Shown here in pieces: positions 51,660 through 63,976 of a stretch of 64,000 nucleotides of DNA. The stretch spans positions 1,426,001 through 1,490,000 of the forward strand of contig CAUVYP010000586.1 of NCBI GenBank assembly GCA_963556195.1. Reading direction: 5' to 3'. The stretch comes from Sepiola atlantica (Eukaryota; Mollusca; Cephalopoda; Sepiida; Sepiolidae). Positions within the stretch are counted from its first letter, which is position 1. The number at the start of each line of letters is the position of its first letter. The notes below the pieces were generated by a model. It saw only the letters and a program-made list of their open reading frames with translations. It did not search any database and was not told where the DNA came from. Made by a program: the position numbers and the translations under genes.

Positions 51660-54600
51660 TTAGCGCGTTTTAAAGTGGATATCGCTTTTGTTTATAACTT
51701 CCACATTTATTCGAATTGTGCAACGAAACTTTGCAGACCGTCGCGGAGACACACGTTCTACTGAAGTACCAAGTTTGAGAAGTGCAGCTCTTGTACTTCC
51801 GGAGATATGTCGATACAAACTGAATACGCAAAACATCAACTAAATTTAGCGCGTTTTAAAGTTGATATCGCTTTGGTTTATAACTTCCACATTTATTCGA
51901 ATTGTGCAACGAAACTTTGCAGACAGTCGTGGATAGGCCTTTTCTACTGAAGTACCAAGTTTCAGAAGTGCAGCTCTTGTACTGCCGGAGATATGTCGAT
52001 ACAAACTGAATACGCAAAACATCAACAAAATTTAGCGCGTTTTAAAGTTGATATCGCTTTGGTTTATAACTTCCACATTTATTCGAATTGTGCAACGAAA
52101 CTTTGCAGACAGTCGTGGATAGGCCTTTTCTACTGAAGTACCAAGTTTCAGAAGTGCAGCTCTTGTACTGCCGGAGATATGTCGATACAAACTGAATACG
52201 CAAAACATCAACAAAATTTAGCGCGTTTTAAAGTGGATATCGCTTTTGTTTATAACTTCCACATTTATTCGAATTGTGCAACGAAACTTTGCAGACCGTC
52301 GCGGAGACACACGTTCTACTGAAGTACCAAGTTTCAGAAGTGCAGCTCTTGTACTGCCGGAGATATGTCGATACAAACTGAATACGCAAAACATCAACTA
52401 AATTTAGCGCGTTTTAAAGTTGATATCGCTTTTGTTTATAACTTCCACATTTATTCGAATTGTGCAACGAAACTTTGCACAGATTAGCGGAGTCACATTT
52501 TCTACTGAAGTACCAAGTTTCAGAAGTGCAGCTCTTGTACTGCCGGAGATATGTCGATACAAACTGAATACGCAAAACATCAACAAAATTTAGCGCGTTT
52601 TAAAGTTGATATCGCTTTTGTTTATAACTTCCACATTTATTCGAATTGTGCAACGAAACTTTGCAGACAGTCGTGGATAGGCCTTTTCTACTGAAGTACC
52701 AAGTTTCAGAAGTGCAGCTCTTGTACTGCCGGAGATATGTCGATACAAGCTGAATACGCAAAACATCAACAAAATTTAGCGCGTTTTAAAGTTGATATCG
52801 CTTTTGTTTATAACTTCCACATTTATTCGAATTGTGCAACGAAACTTTGCACAGATTAGCGGAGTCACATTTTCTACTGAAGTACCAAGTTTCAGAAGTG
52901 CAGCTCTTGTACTGCCGGAGATATGTCGATACAAACTGAATACGCAAAACATCAACAAAATTTAGCGCGTTTTAAAGTTGATATCGCTTTTGTTTATAAC
53001 TTCCACATTTATTCGAATTGTGCAACGAAACTTTGCACAGATTAGCGGAGTCACATGTTCTACTGAAGTACCAAGTTTCAGAAGTGCAGCTCTTGTACTG
53101 CCGGAGATATGTCGATACAAACTGAATACGCAAAACATCAACAAAATTTAGCGCGTTTTAAAGTGGATATCGCTTTTGTTTATAACTTCCACATTTATTC
53201 GAATTGTGCAACGAAACTTTGCAGACCGTCGCGGAGACACACGTTCTACTGAAGTACCAAGTTTCAGAAGTGCAGCTCTTGTACTGCCGGAGATATGTCG
53301 ATACAAACTGAATACGCAAAACATCAAGAAAATTTAGCGCGTTTTAAAGTTGATATCGCTTTTGTTTATAACTTCCACATTTATTCGAATTGTGCAACGA
53401 AACTTTGCACAGATTAGCGGAGTCACATTTTCTACTGAAGTACCAAGTTTCAGAAGTGCAGCTCTTGTACTGCCGGAGATATGTCGATACAAACTGAATA
53501 CGCAAACTATCAACAAAATTTAGTGCGATTTAAAGTTGATATCGCTTTTGTTTATAACTTCACCATTCTTTTGAATTGTGCAACGAAACTTTGCAGAGAT
53601 AAGCGGAGTCACATGCACTACTGAAGTACCAAGTTTCAGAAGTGCAGCTCTTTTACTGCCGGAGATATGTTGATACAAACTGAATACGCAAAACATCAAC
53701 AAAATTTAGCGCGTTTTAAAGTGGATATCGCTTTTGTTTATAACTTCCACATTTATTCGAATTGTGCAACGAAACTTTGCAGACCGTCGCGGAGACACAC
53801 GTTCTACTGAAGTACCAAGTTTGAGAAGTGCAGCTCTTGTACTTCCGGAGATATGTCGATACAAACTGAATACGCAAAACATCAACTAAATTTAGCGCGT
53901 TTTAAAGTTGATATCGCTTTTGTTTATAACTTCCACATTTATTCGAATTGTGCAACGAAACTTTGCACAGATTAGCGGAGTCACATTTTCTACTGAAGTA
54001 CCAAGTTTCAGAAGTGCAGCTCTTGTACTGCCGGAGATATGTCGATACAAACTGAATACGCAAAACATCAACAAAATTTAGCGCGTTTTAAAGTTGATAT
54101 CGCTTTGGTTTATAACTTCCACATTTTTCGAATTGTGCAACGAAACTTTGCAGACAGTCGTGGATAGGCCTTTTCTACTGAAGTACCAAGTTTCAGAAGT
54201 GCAGCTCTTGTACTGCCGGAGATATGTCGATACAAACTGAATACGCAAAACATCAACAAAATTTAGCGCGTTTTAAAGTGGATATCGCTTTTGTTTATAA
54301 CTTCCACATTTATTCGAATTGTGCAACGAAACTTTGCAGACCGTCGCGGAGACACACGTTCTACTGAAGTACCAAGTTTCAGAAGTGCAGCTCTTGTACT
54401 GCCGGAGATATGTCGATACAAACTGAATACGCAAAACATCAACTAAATTTAGCGCGTTTTAAAGTTGATATCGCTTTTGTTTATAACTTCCACATTTATT
54501 CGAATTGTGCAACGAAACTTTGCACAGATTAGCGGAGTCACATTTTCTACTGAAGTACCAAGTTTCAGAAGTGCAGCTCTTGTACTGCCGGAGATATGTC

Positions 54601-57600
54601 GATACAAACTGAATACGCAAAACATCAACAAAATTTAGCGCGTTTTAAAGTTGATATCGCTTTTGTTTATAACTTCCACATTTATTCGAATTGTGCAACG
54701 AAACTTTGCAGACAGTCGTGGATAGGCCTTTTCTACTGAAGTACCAAGTTTCAGAAGTGCAGCTCTTGTACTGCCGGAGATATGTCGATACAAGCTGAAT
54801 ACGCAAAACATCAACAAAATTTAGCGCGTTTTAAAGTTGATATCGCTTTTGTTTATAACTTCCACATTTATTCGAATTGTGCAACGAAACTTTGCACAGA
54901 TTAGCGGAGTCACATTTTCTACTGAAGTACCAAGTTTCAGAAGTGCAGCTCTTGTACTGCCGGAGATATGTCGATACAAACTGAATACGCAAAACATCAA
55001 CAAAATTTAGCGCGTTTTAAAGTTGATATCGCTTTTGTTTATAACTTCCACATTTATTCGAATTGTGCAACGAAACTTTGCACAGATTAGCGGAGTCACA
55101 TGTTCTACTGAAGTACCAAGTTTCAGAAGTGCAGCTTATGTACTGCCGGAGATATGTCGATACAAACTGAATACGCAAAACATCAACAAAATTTAGCGCG
55201 TTTTAAAGTGGATATCGCTTTTGTTTATAACTTCCACATTTATTCGAATTGTGCAACGAAACTTTGCAGACCGTCGCGGAGACACACGTTCTACTGAAGT
55301 ACCAAGTTTCAGAAGTGCAGCTCTTGTACTGCCGGAGATATGTCGATACAAACTGAATACGCAAAACATCAACTAAATTTAGCGCGTTTTAAAGTTGATA
55401 TCGCTTTTGTTTATAACTTCCACATTTATTCGAATTGTGCAACGAAACTTTGCACAGATTAGCGGAGTCACATTTTCTACTGAAGTACCAAGTTTCAGAA
55501 GTGCAGCTCTTGTACTGCCGGAGATATGTCGATACAAACTGAATACGCAAAACATCAAGAAAATTTAGCGCGTTTTAAAGTTGATATCGCTTTTGTTTAT
55601 AACTTCCACATTTATTCGAATTGTGCAACGAAACTTTGCACAGATTAGCGGAGTCACATGTTCTACTGAAGTACCAAGTTTCAGAAGTGCAGCTCTTGTA
55701 CTGCCGGAGATATGTCGATACAAACTGAATACGCAAAACATCAACAAAATTTAGCGCGTTTTAAAGTTGATATCGCTTTTGTTTATAACTTCCACATTTA
55801 TTCGAATTGTGCAACGAAACTTTGCAGACAGTCGCGGATAGGCCTTTTCTACTGAAGTACCAAGTTTCAGAAGTGCAGCTCTTGTACTGCCGGAGATATG
55901 TCGATACAAACTGAATACGCAAAACATCAACAAAATTTAGCGCGTTTTAAAGTTGATATCGCTTTTGTTTATAACTTCCACATTTATTCGAATTGTGCAA
56001 CGAAACTTTGCAGAGATTAGCGGAGTCACATTTTCTACTGAAGTACCAAGTTTCAGAAGTGCAGCTCTTGTACTGCCGGAGATATGTCGATACAAACTGA
56101 ATACGCAAACTATCAACAAAATTTAGTGCGATTTAAAGTTGATATCGCTTTTGTTTATAACTTCACCATTCTTTTGAATTGTGCAACGAAACTTTGCAGA
56201 GATAAGCGGAGTCACATGCACTACTGAAGTACCAAGTTTCAGAAGTGCAGCTCTTTTACTGCCAGAGATATGTTGATACAAACTGAATACGCAAAACATC
56301 AACAAAATTTAGCGCGTTTAAAGTGGATATCGCTTTTGTTTATAACTTCCACATTTATTCGAATTGTGCAACGAAACTTTGCAGACCGTCGCGGAGACAC
56401 ACGTTCTATTGAAGTACCAAGTTTCAGAAGTGCAGCTCTTGTACTTCCGGAGATATGTCGATACAAACTGAATACGCAAAACATCAACTAAATTTAGCGC
56501 GTTTTAAAGTTGATATCGCTTTTGTTTATAACTTCCACATTTATTCGAATTGTGCAACGAAACTTTGCACAGATTAGCGGAGTCACATTTTCTACTGAAG
56601 TACCAAGTTTCAGAAGTGCAGCTCTTGTACTGCCGGAGATATGTCGATACAAACTGAATACGCAAAACATCAACAAAATTTAGCGCGTTTTAAAGTTGAT
56701 ATCGCTTTGGTTTATAACTTCCACATTTATTCGAATTGTGCAACGAAACTTTGCAGACAGTCGTGGATAGGCCTTTTCTACTGAAGTACCAAGTTTCAGA
56801 AGTGCAGCTCTTGTACTGCCGGAGATATGTCGATACAAACTGAATACGCAAAACATCAACAAAATTTAGCGCGTTTTAAAGTTGATATCGCTTTTGTTTA
56901 TAACTTCCACATTTATTCGAATTGTGCAACGAAACTTTGCAGAGATAAGCGGAGTCACATGCACTACTGAAGTACCAAGTTTCAGAAGTGCAGCTCTTTT
57001 ACTGCCGGAGATATGTTGATACAAACTGAATACGCAAAACATCAACAAAATTTAGCGCGTTTTAAAGTGGATATCGCTTTTGTTTATAACTTCCACATTT
57101 ATTCGAATTGTGCAACGAAACTTTGCAGACCGTCGCGGAGACACACGTTCTACTGAAGTACCAAGTTTCAGAAGTGCAGCTCTTGTACTGCCGGAGATAT
57201 GTCGATACAAACTGAATACGCAAAACATCAACTAAATTTAGCGCGTTTTAAAGTTGATATCGCTTTTGTTTATAACTTCCACATTTATTCGAATTGTGCA
57301 ACGAAACTTTGCACAGATTAGTGGAGTCACATTTTCTACTGAAGTACCAAGTTTCAGAAGTGCAGCTCTTGTACTGCCGGAGATATGTCGATACAAACTG
57401 AATACGCAAAACATCAAGAAAATTTAGCGCGTTTTAAAGTTGATATCGCTTTTGTTTATAACTTCCACATTTATTCGAATTGTGCAACGAAACTTTGCAC
57501 AGATTAGCGGAGTCACATGTTCTACTGAAGTACCAAGTTTCAGAAGTGCAGCTCTTGTACTGCCGGAGATATGTCGATACAAACTGAATACGCAAAACAT

Positions 57601-58167
57601 CAACAAAATTTAGCGCGTTTTAAAGTTGATATCGCTTTTGTTTATAACTTCCACATTTATTCGAATTGTGCAACGAAACTTTGCAGACAGTCGCGGATAG
57701 GCCTTTTCTACTGAAGTACCAAGTTTCAGAAGTGCAGCTCTTGTACTGCCGGAGATATGTCGATACAAACTGAATACGCAAAACATCAACAAAATTTAGC
57801 GCGTTTTAAAGTTGATATCGCTTTTGTTTATAACTTCCACATTTATTCGAATTGTGCAACGAAACTTTGCACAGATTAGCGGAGTCACATTTTCTACTGA
57901 AGTACCAAGTTTCAGAAGTGCAGCTCTTGTACTGCCGGAGATATGTCGATACAAACTGAATACGCAAAACATCAAGAAAATTTAGCGCGTTTTAAAGTTG
58001 ATATCGCTTTTGTTTATAACTTCCACATTTATTCGAATTGTGCAACGAAACTTTGCACAGATTAGCGGAGTCACATGTTCTACTGAAGTACCAAGTTTCA
58101 GAAGTGCAGCTCTTGTACTGCCGGAGATATGTCGATACAAACTGAATACGCAAAACATCAACAAAAT
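51660..58167 (+). repeat. Expanded and shuffled 10-mer relatives
   Basis: Order is: A Eq Eq A B E B C A G D' / A B Eq A B E B C A B C E G D' / A B Eq D' A B C E B C. Eq is doubled in tandem at 51846-52217. The A monomers at about 51776 and 53822 share 'tttgagaag'. E tails at 52748 and 54792 share 'acaagctg'. Two independent one-base deletions lie here (54126, 56319). There is no gene. Confidence 0.83.
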
Positions 58168-59512
58168 TTAGTGCGATTTAAAGTTAGTATCGCTTTTGTT
58201 TATAACTTCACCATTCTTTAGAATTGTGCAACGAAACTTTGCAGAGATAAGCGGAGTCACATGCTCCACTGAAGTACCAAGTTTCAGAAGTGCAGCTCTT
58301 TTACTGCCGGAGATATGTCGATACAAACTGAATACGCAAAACATCAACAAAATTTAGCGCGTTTTAAAGTTGATATCGCTTTTGTTTAGAACTTCCACAT
58401 TTATTCGAATTGTGCAACGAAACTTTGCAGACAGTCGTGGATAGGCCTTTTCTACTGAAGTACCAAGTTTCAGAAGTGCAGCTCTTGTACTGCCGGAGAT
58501 ATGTCGATACAAACTGAATACGCAAAACATCAACAAAATTTAGCGCGTTTTAATGTAGATATCGCTTTTGTTTATAACTTCCACATTTATTCGAATTGTG
58601 CAACGAAACTTTGCAGACCGTCGCGGAGACACACGTTCTACTGAAGTACCAAGTTTCAGAAGTGCAGCTCTTGTACTGCCGGAGATATGTCGATACAAAC
58701 TGAATACGCAAAACATCAACTAAATTTAGCGCGTTTTAAATTTGATATCGCTTTTGTTTATAACTTCCACATTTATTCGAATTGTGCAACGAAACATTGC
58801 ACAGATTAGCGGAGTCACATTTTCTACTGAAGTACTAAGTTTCAGAAGTGCAGCTCTTTTACTGCCGGAGATATGTCGATACAAACTGAATACGCAAAAC
58901 ATCAACAAAATTTAGCGCGTTTTAAAGTTGATATCGCTTTTGTTTATAACTTCCACATTTATTCGAATTGTGCAACGAAACTTTGCACAGATTAGCGGAG
59001 TCACATGTTCTACTGAAGTACCAAGTTTCAGAAGTGCAGCTCTTGTACTGCCGGAGATATGTCGATACAAACTGAATACGCAAAACATCAAGAAATTTTA
59101 GCGCGTTTTAAAGTTGATATCGCTTTTGTTTATAACTTCCACATTTATTCGAATTGTGCAACGAAACTTTGCAGACAGTCGCGGATAGGCCTTTTCTACT
59201 GAAGTACCAAGTTTCAGAAGTGCAGCTCTTGTACTGCCGGAGATATGTCGATACAAACTGAATACGCAAAACATCAACAAAATTTAGCGCGTTTTAAAGT
59301 TGATATCGCTTTTGTTTATAACTTCCACATTTATTCGAATTGTGCAACGAAACTTTGCACAGATTAGCGGAGTCACATTTTCTACTGAAGTACCAAGTTT
59401 CAGAAGTGCAGCTCTTGTACTGCCGGAGATATGTCGATACAAACTGAATACGCAAACTATCAACAAAATTTAGTGCGATTTAAAGTTAGTATCGCTTTTG
59501 TTTATAACTTCA

Positions 59513-59698
59513 CCATTCTTTAGAATTGTACAACGAAACTTTGCAGAGATAAGCGGAGTCACATGCTCTACTGAAGTACCAAGTTTCAGAAGTGCAGCTT
59601 TTTTACTGCCGGAGATATGTTGATACAAACTGAATACGCAAAACATCAACAAAATTTAGCGCGTTTTAAAGTGGATATCGCTTTTGTTTATAACTTCC
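59513..59698 (+). repeat. Type D'' monomer (derived D of the right end)
   Basis: D'' has the leader 'attctttagaattg' (p10 A). In most copies the upstream tail is 'gttagtatcgc' or 'tttagtatcgc' (p162 A, p163 G), which removes the EcoRV site. Copies lie at about 58211, 59513, 60443, 61001, 62303 and 63233 and nowhere earlier. The 61001 copy has the D'' leader but keeps EcoRV in its upstream tail, so it is probably a junction form. Confidence 0.9.
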
Positions 59699-59841
59699 AC
59701 ATTTATTCGAATTGTGCAACGAAACTTTGCAGACCGTCGCGGAGACACACGTTCTACTGAAGTACCAAGTTTCAGAAGTGCAGCTCTTGTACTTCCGGAG
59801 ATATGTCGATACAAACTGAATACGCAAAACATCAACAAAAT

Positions 59842-60957
59842 TTAGCGCGTTTTAAAGTTGATATCGCTTTTGTTTATAACTTCCACATTTATTCGAATTG
59901 TGCAACGAAACTTTGCAGACAGTCGCGGATAGGCCTTTTCTACTGAAGTACCAAGTTTCAGAAGTGCAGCTCTTTTACTGCCGGAGATATGTCGATACAA
60001 ACTGAATACGCAAAACATCAACAAAATTTAGCGCGTTTTAAAGTTGATATCGCTTTTGTTTATAACTTCCACATTTATTCGAATTGTGCAACGAAACTTT
60101 GCACAGATTAGCGGAGTCACATTTTCTACTGAAGTACCAAGTTTCAGAAGTGCAGCTCTTGTACTGCCGGAGATATGTCGATACAAACTGAATACGCAAA
60201 ACATCAACAAAATTTAGCGCGTTTTAAAGTTGATATCGCTTTTGTTTATAACTTCCACATTTATTCGAATTGTGCAACGAAACTTTGCAGACAGTCGCGG
60301 ATAGGCCTTTTCTACTGAAGTACCAAGTTTCAGAAGTGCAGCTCTTGTACTGCCGGAGATATGTCGATACAAACTGAATACGCAAAACATCAACAAAATT
60401 TAGTGCGATTTAAATTTAGTATCGCTTTTGTTTATAACTTCACCATTCTTTAGAATTGTGCAACGAAACTTTGCAGAGATAAGCGGAGTCACATGCTCTA
60501 CTGAAGTACCAAGTTTCAGAAGTGCAGCTCTTTTACTGCCGGAGATATGTCGATACAAACTGAATACACAAAACATCAACAAAATTTAGCGCGTTTTAAA
60601 GTTGATATCGCTTTTGTTTATAACTTCCACATTTATTCGAATTGTGCAACGAAACTTTGCAGACCGTCGCGGAGACACACGTTCTACTGAAGTACCAAGT
60701 TTCAGAAGTGCAGCTCTTGTACTGCCGGAGATATGTCGATACAAACTGAATACGCAAAACATCAACTAAATTTAGCGCGTTTTAAAGTTGATATCGCTTT
60801 TGTTTATAACTTCCACATTTATTCGAATTGTGCAACGAAACTTTGCACAGATTAGCGGAGTCACATTTTCTACTGAAGTACCAAGTTTCAGAAGTGCAGC
60901 TCTTGTACTGCCGGAGATATGTCGATACAAACTGAATACGCAAAACATCAACAAAAT
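59842..60957 (+). repeat. 6-monomer block E-B-E-D''-A-B, copy 1 (2,790-bp spacing)
   Basis: The six monomers recur 15 monomers downstream. Shared markers are 'cttttactg' in the first E (about 59970) and the 'aaatttagtatc' tail before D'' (about 60412). The flanks differ (A and D'' here; B and E downstream), so this is a partial match at a 15-monomer offset. Confidence 0.82.
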
Positions 60958-62631
60958 TTAGCGCGTTTTAAAGTTGATATCGCTTTTGTTTATAACTTCA
61001 CCATTCTTTAGAATTGTGCAACGAAACTTTGCAGAGATAAGCGGAGTCACATGCTCTACTGAAGTACCAAGTTTCAGAAGTGCAGCTCTTGTACTGCCGG
61101 AGATATGTCGATACAAACTGAATACGCAAAACATCAACAAAATGTAGCGCGTTTTAAAGTTGATATCGCTTTTGTTTATAACTTCCACATTTATTCGAAT
61201 TGTGCAACGAAACTTTGCACAGATTTGCGGAGTCACATTTTCTACTGAAGTACCAAGTTTCAGAAGTGCAGCTCTTGTACTGCCGGAGATATGTCGATAC
61301 AAACTGAATACGCAAACTATCAACAAAATTTAGCGCGTTTTAAAGTTGATATCGCTTTTGTTTATAACTTCCACATTTATTCGAATTGTGCAACGAAACT
61401 TTGCACAGATTAGCGGAGTCACATTTTCTACTGAAGTACAAAGTTTCAGAAGTGCAGCTCTTGTACTGCCGGAGATATGTCGATACAAACTGAATACGCA
61501 AAACATCAACAAAATTTAGCGCGTTTTAAAGTTGATATCGCTTTTGTTTATAACTTCCACATTTATTCGAATTGTGCTACGAAACTTTGCAGACAGTCTC
61601 GAATAGGCCTTTTCTACTGAAGTACCAAGTTTTAGAAGTGCAGCTCTTGTACTGCCGGAGATATGTCGATACAAACTGAATACGCAAAACATCAACAAAA
61701 TTTAGCGCGTTTTAAAGTTGATATCGCTTTTGTTTATAACTTCCACATTTATTCGAATTGTGCAACGAAACTTTGCACAGATTAGCGGAGTCACATTTTC
61801 TACTGAAGTACCAAGTTTCAGAAGTGCAGCTCTTGTACTGCCGGAGATATGTCGATACAAACTGAATACGCAAAACATCAACAAAATTTAGCGCGTTTTA
61901 AAGTTGATATCGCTTTTGTTTATAACTTCCACATTTATTCGAATTGTGCAACGAAACTTTGCAGACAGTCGCGGATAGGCCTTTTCTACTGAAGTACCAA
62001 GTTTCAGAAGTGTTGCTCTTGTACTGCCGGAGATATGTCGATACAAACTGAATACGCAAAACATCAACTAAATTTAGCGCGTTTTAAAGTTGATATCGCT
62101 TTTGTTTATAACTTCCACATTTATTCGAATTGTGCAACGAAACTTTGCACAGATTAGCGGAGTCACATTTTCTACTGAAGTACCAAGTTTCAGAAGTGCA
62201 GCTCTTGTACTGCCGGAGATATGTCGATACAAACTGAATACGCAAACTATCAACAAAATTTAGTGCGATTTAAAGTTAGTATCGCTTTTGTTTATAACTT
62301 CACCATTCTTTAGAATTGTGCAACGAAACTTTGCAGAGATAAGCGGAGTCACATGCTCTACTGAAGTACCAAGTTTCAGAAGTGCAGCTCTTGTACTGCC
62401 GGAGATATGTCGATACAAACTGAATACGCAAAACATCAACAAAATGTAGCGCGTTTTAAAGTTGATATCGCTTTTGTTTATAACTTCCACATTTATTCGA
62501 ATTGTGCAACGAAACTTTGCACAGACTAGCGGAGTCACATTTTCTACTGAAGTACCAAGTTTCAGAAGTGCAGCTCTTGTACTGCCGGAGATAGGTCGAT
62601 ACAAACTGAATACGCAAAACATCAACAAAAT

Positions 62632-63747
62632 TTAGCGCGTTTTAAAGTTGATATCGCTTTTGTTTATAACTTCCACATTTATTCGAATTGTGCAACGAAA
62701 CTTTGCAGACAGTCGCGGATAGGCCTTTTCTACTGAAGTACCAAGTTTCAGAAGTGCAGCTCTTTTACTGCCGGAGATATGTCGATACAAACTGAATACG
62801 CAAAACATCAACAAAATTTAGCGCGTTTTAAAGTTGATATCGCTTTAGTTTATAACTTCCACATTTATTCGAATTGTGCAACGAAACTTTGCACAGATTA
62901 GCGGAGTCACATTTTCTACTGAAGTACCAAGTTTCAGAAGTGCAGCTCTTGTACTGCCGGAGATATGTCGATACAAACTGAATACGCAAAACATCAACAA
63001 AATTTAGCGCGTTTTAAAGTTGATATCGCTTTTGTTTATAACTTCCACATTTATTCGAATTGTGCAACGAAACTTTGCAGACAGTCGCGGATAGGCCTTT
63101 TCTACTGAAGTACCAAGTTTCAGAAGTGCAGCTCTTGTACTGCCGGAGATATGTCGATACAAACTGAATACGCAAAACATCAACAAAATTTAGTGCGATT
63201 TAAATTTAGTATCGCTTTTGTTTATAACTTCACCATTCTTTAGAATTGTGCAACGAAACTTTGAAGAGATAAGCGGAGTCACATGCTCTACTGAAGTACC
63301 AAGTTTCAGAAGTGCAGCTCTTTTACTGCCGGAGATATGTCGATACAAACTGAATACGCAAAACATCAACAAAATTTAGCGCGTTTTAAAGTTGATATCG
63401 CTTTTGTTTATAACTTCCACATTTATTCGAATTGTGCAACGAAACTTTGCAGACCGTCGCGGAGACACACGTTCTACTGAAGTACCAAGTTTCAGAAGTG
63501 CAGCTCTTGTACTGCCGGAGATATGTCGATACAAACTGAATACGCAAAACATCAACTAAATTTAGCGCGTTTTAAAGTTGATATCGCTTTTGTTTATAAC
63601 TTCCACATTTATTCGAATTGTGCAACGAAACTTTGCACAGATTAGCGGAGTCACATTTTCTACTGAAGTACCAAGTTTCAGAAGTGCAGCTCTTGTACTG
63701 CCGGAGATATGTCGATACAAACTTAATACGCAAAACATCAACAAAAT
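62632..63747 (+). repeat. 6-monomer block E-B-E-D''-A-B, copy 2
   Basis: This is the second copy at +2,790 bp with the same markers (about 62760 and 63202). Differences: 'ctttagttt' (about 62844), 'tttgaagag' (about 63261) and 'aacttaat' (about 63719) here; 'tacacaaaac' (about 60566) in copy 1. Confidence 0.82.
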
Positions 63748-63976
63748 TTAGCGCGTTTTAAAGTTGATATCGCTTTTGTTTATAACTTCCACATTTATTC
63801 GAATTGTGCAACGAAACTTTGCAGACAGTCGCGGATAGGCCTTTTCTACTGAAGTACCAAGTTTCAGAAGTGCAGCTCTTGTACTGCCGGAGATATGTCG
63901 ATACAAACTGAATACGCAAAACATCAACTAAATTTAGCGCGTTTTAAAGTTGATATCGCTTTTGTTTATAACTTCC

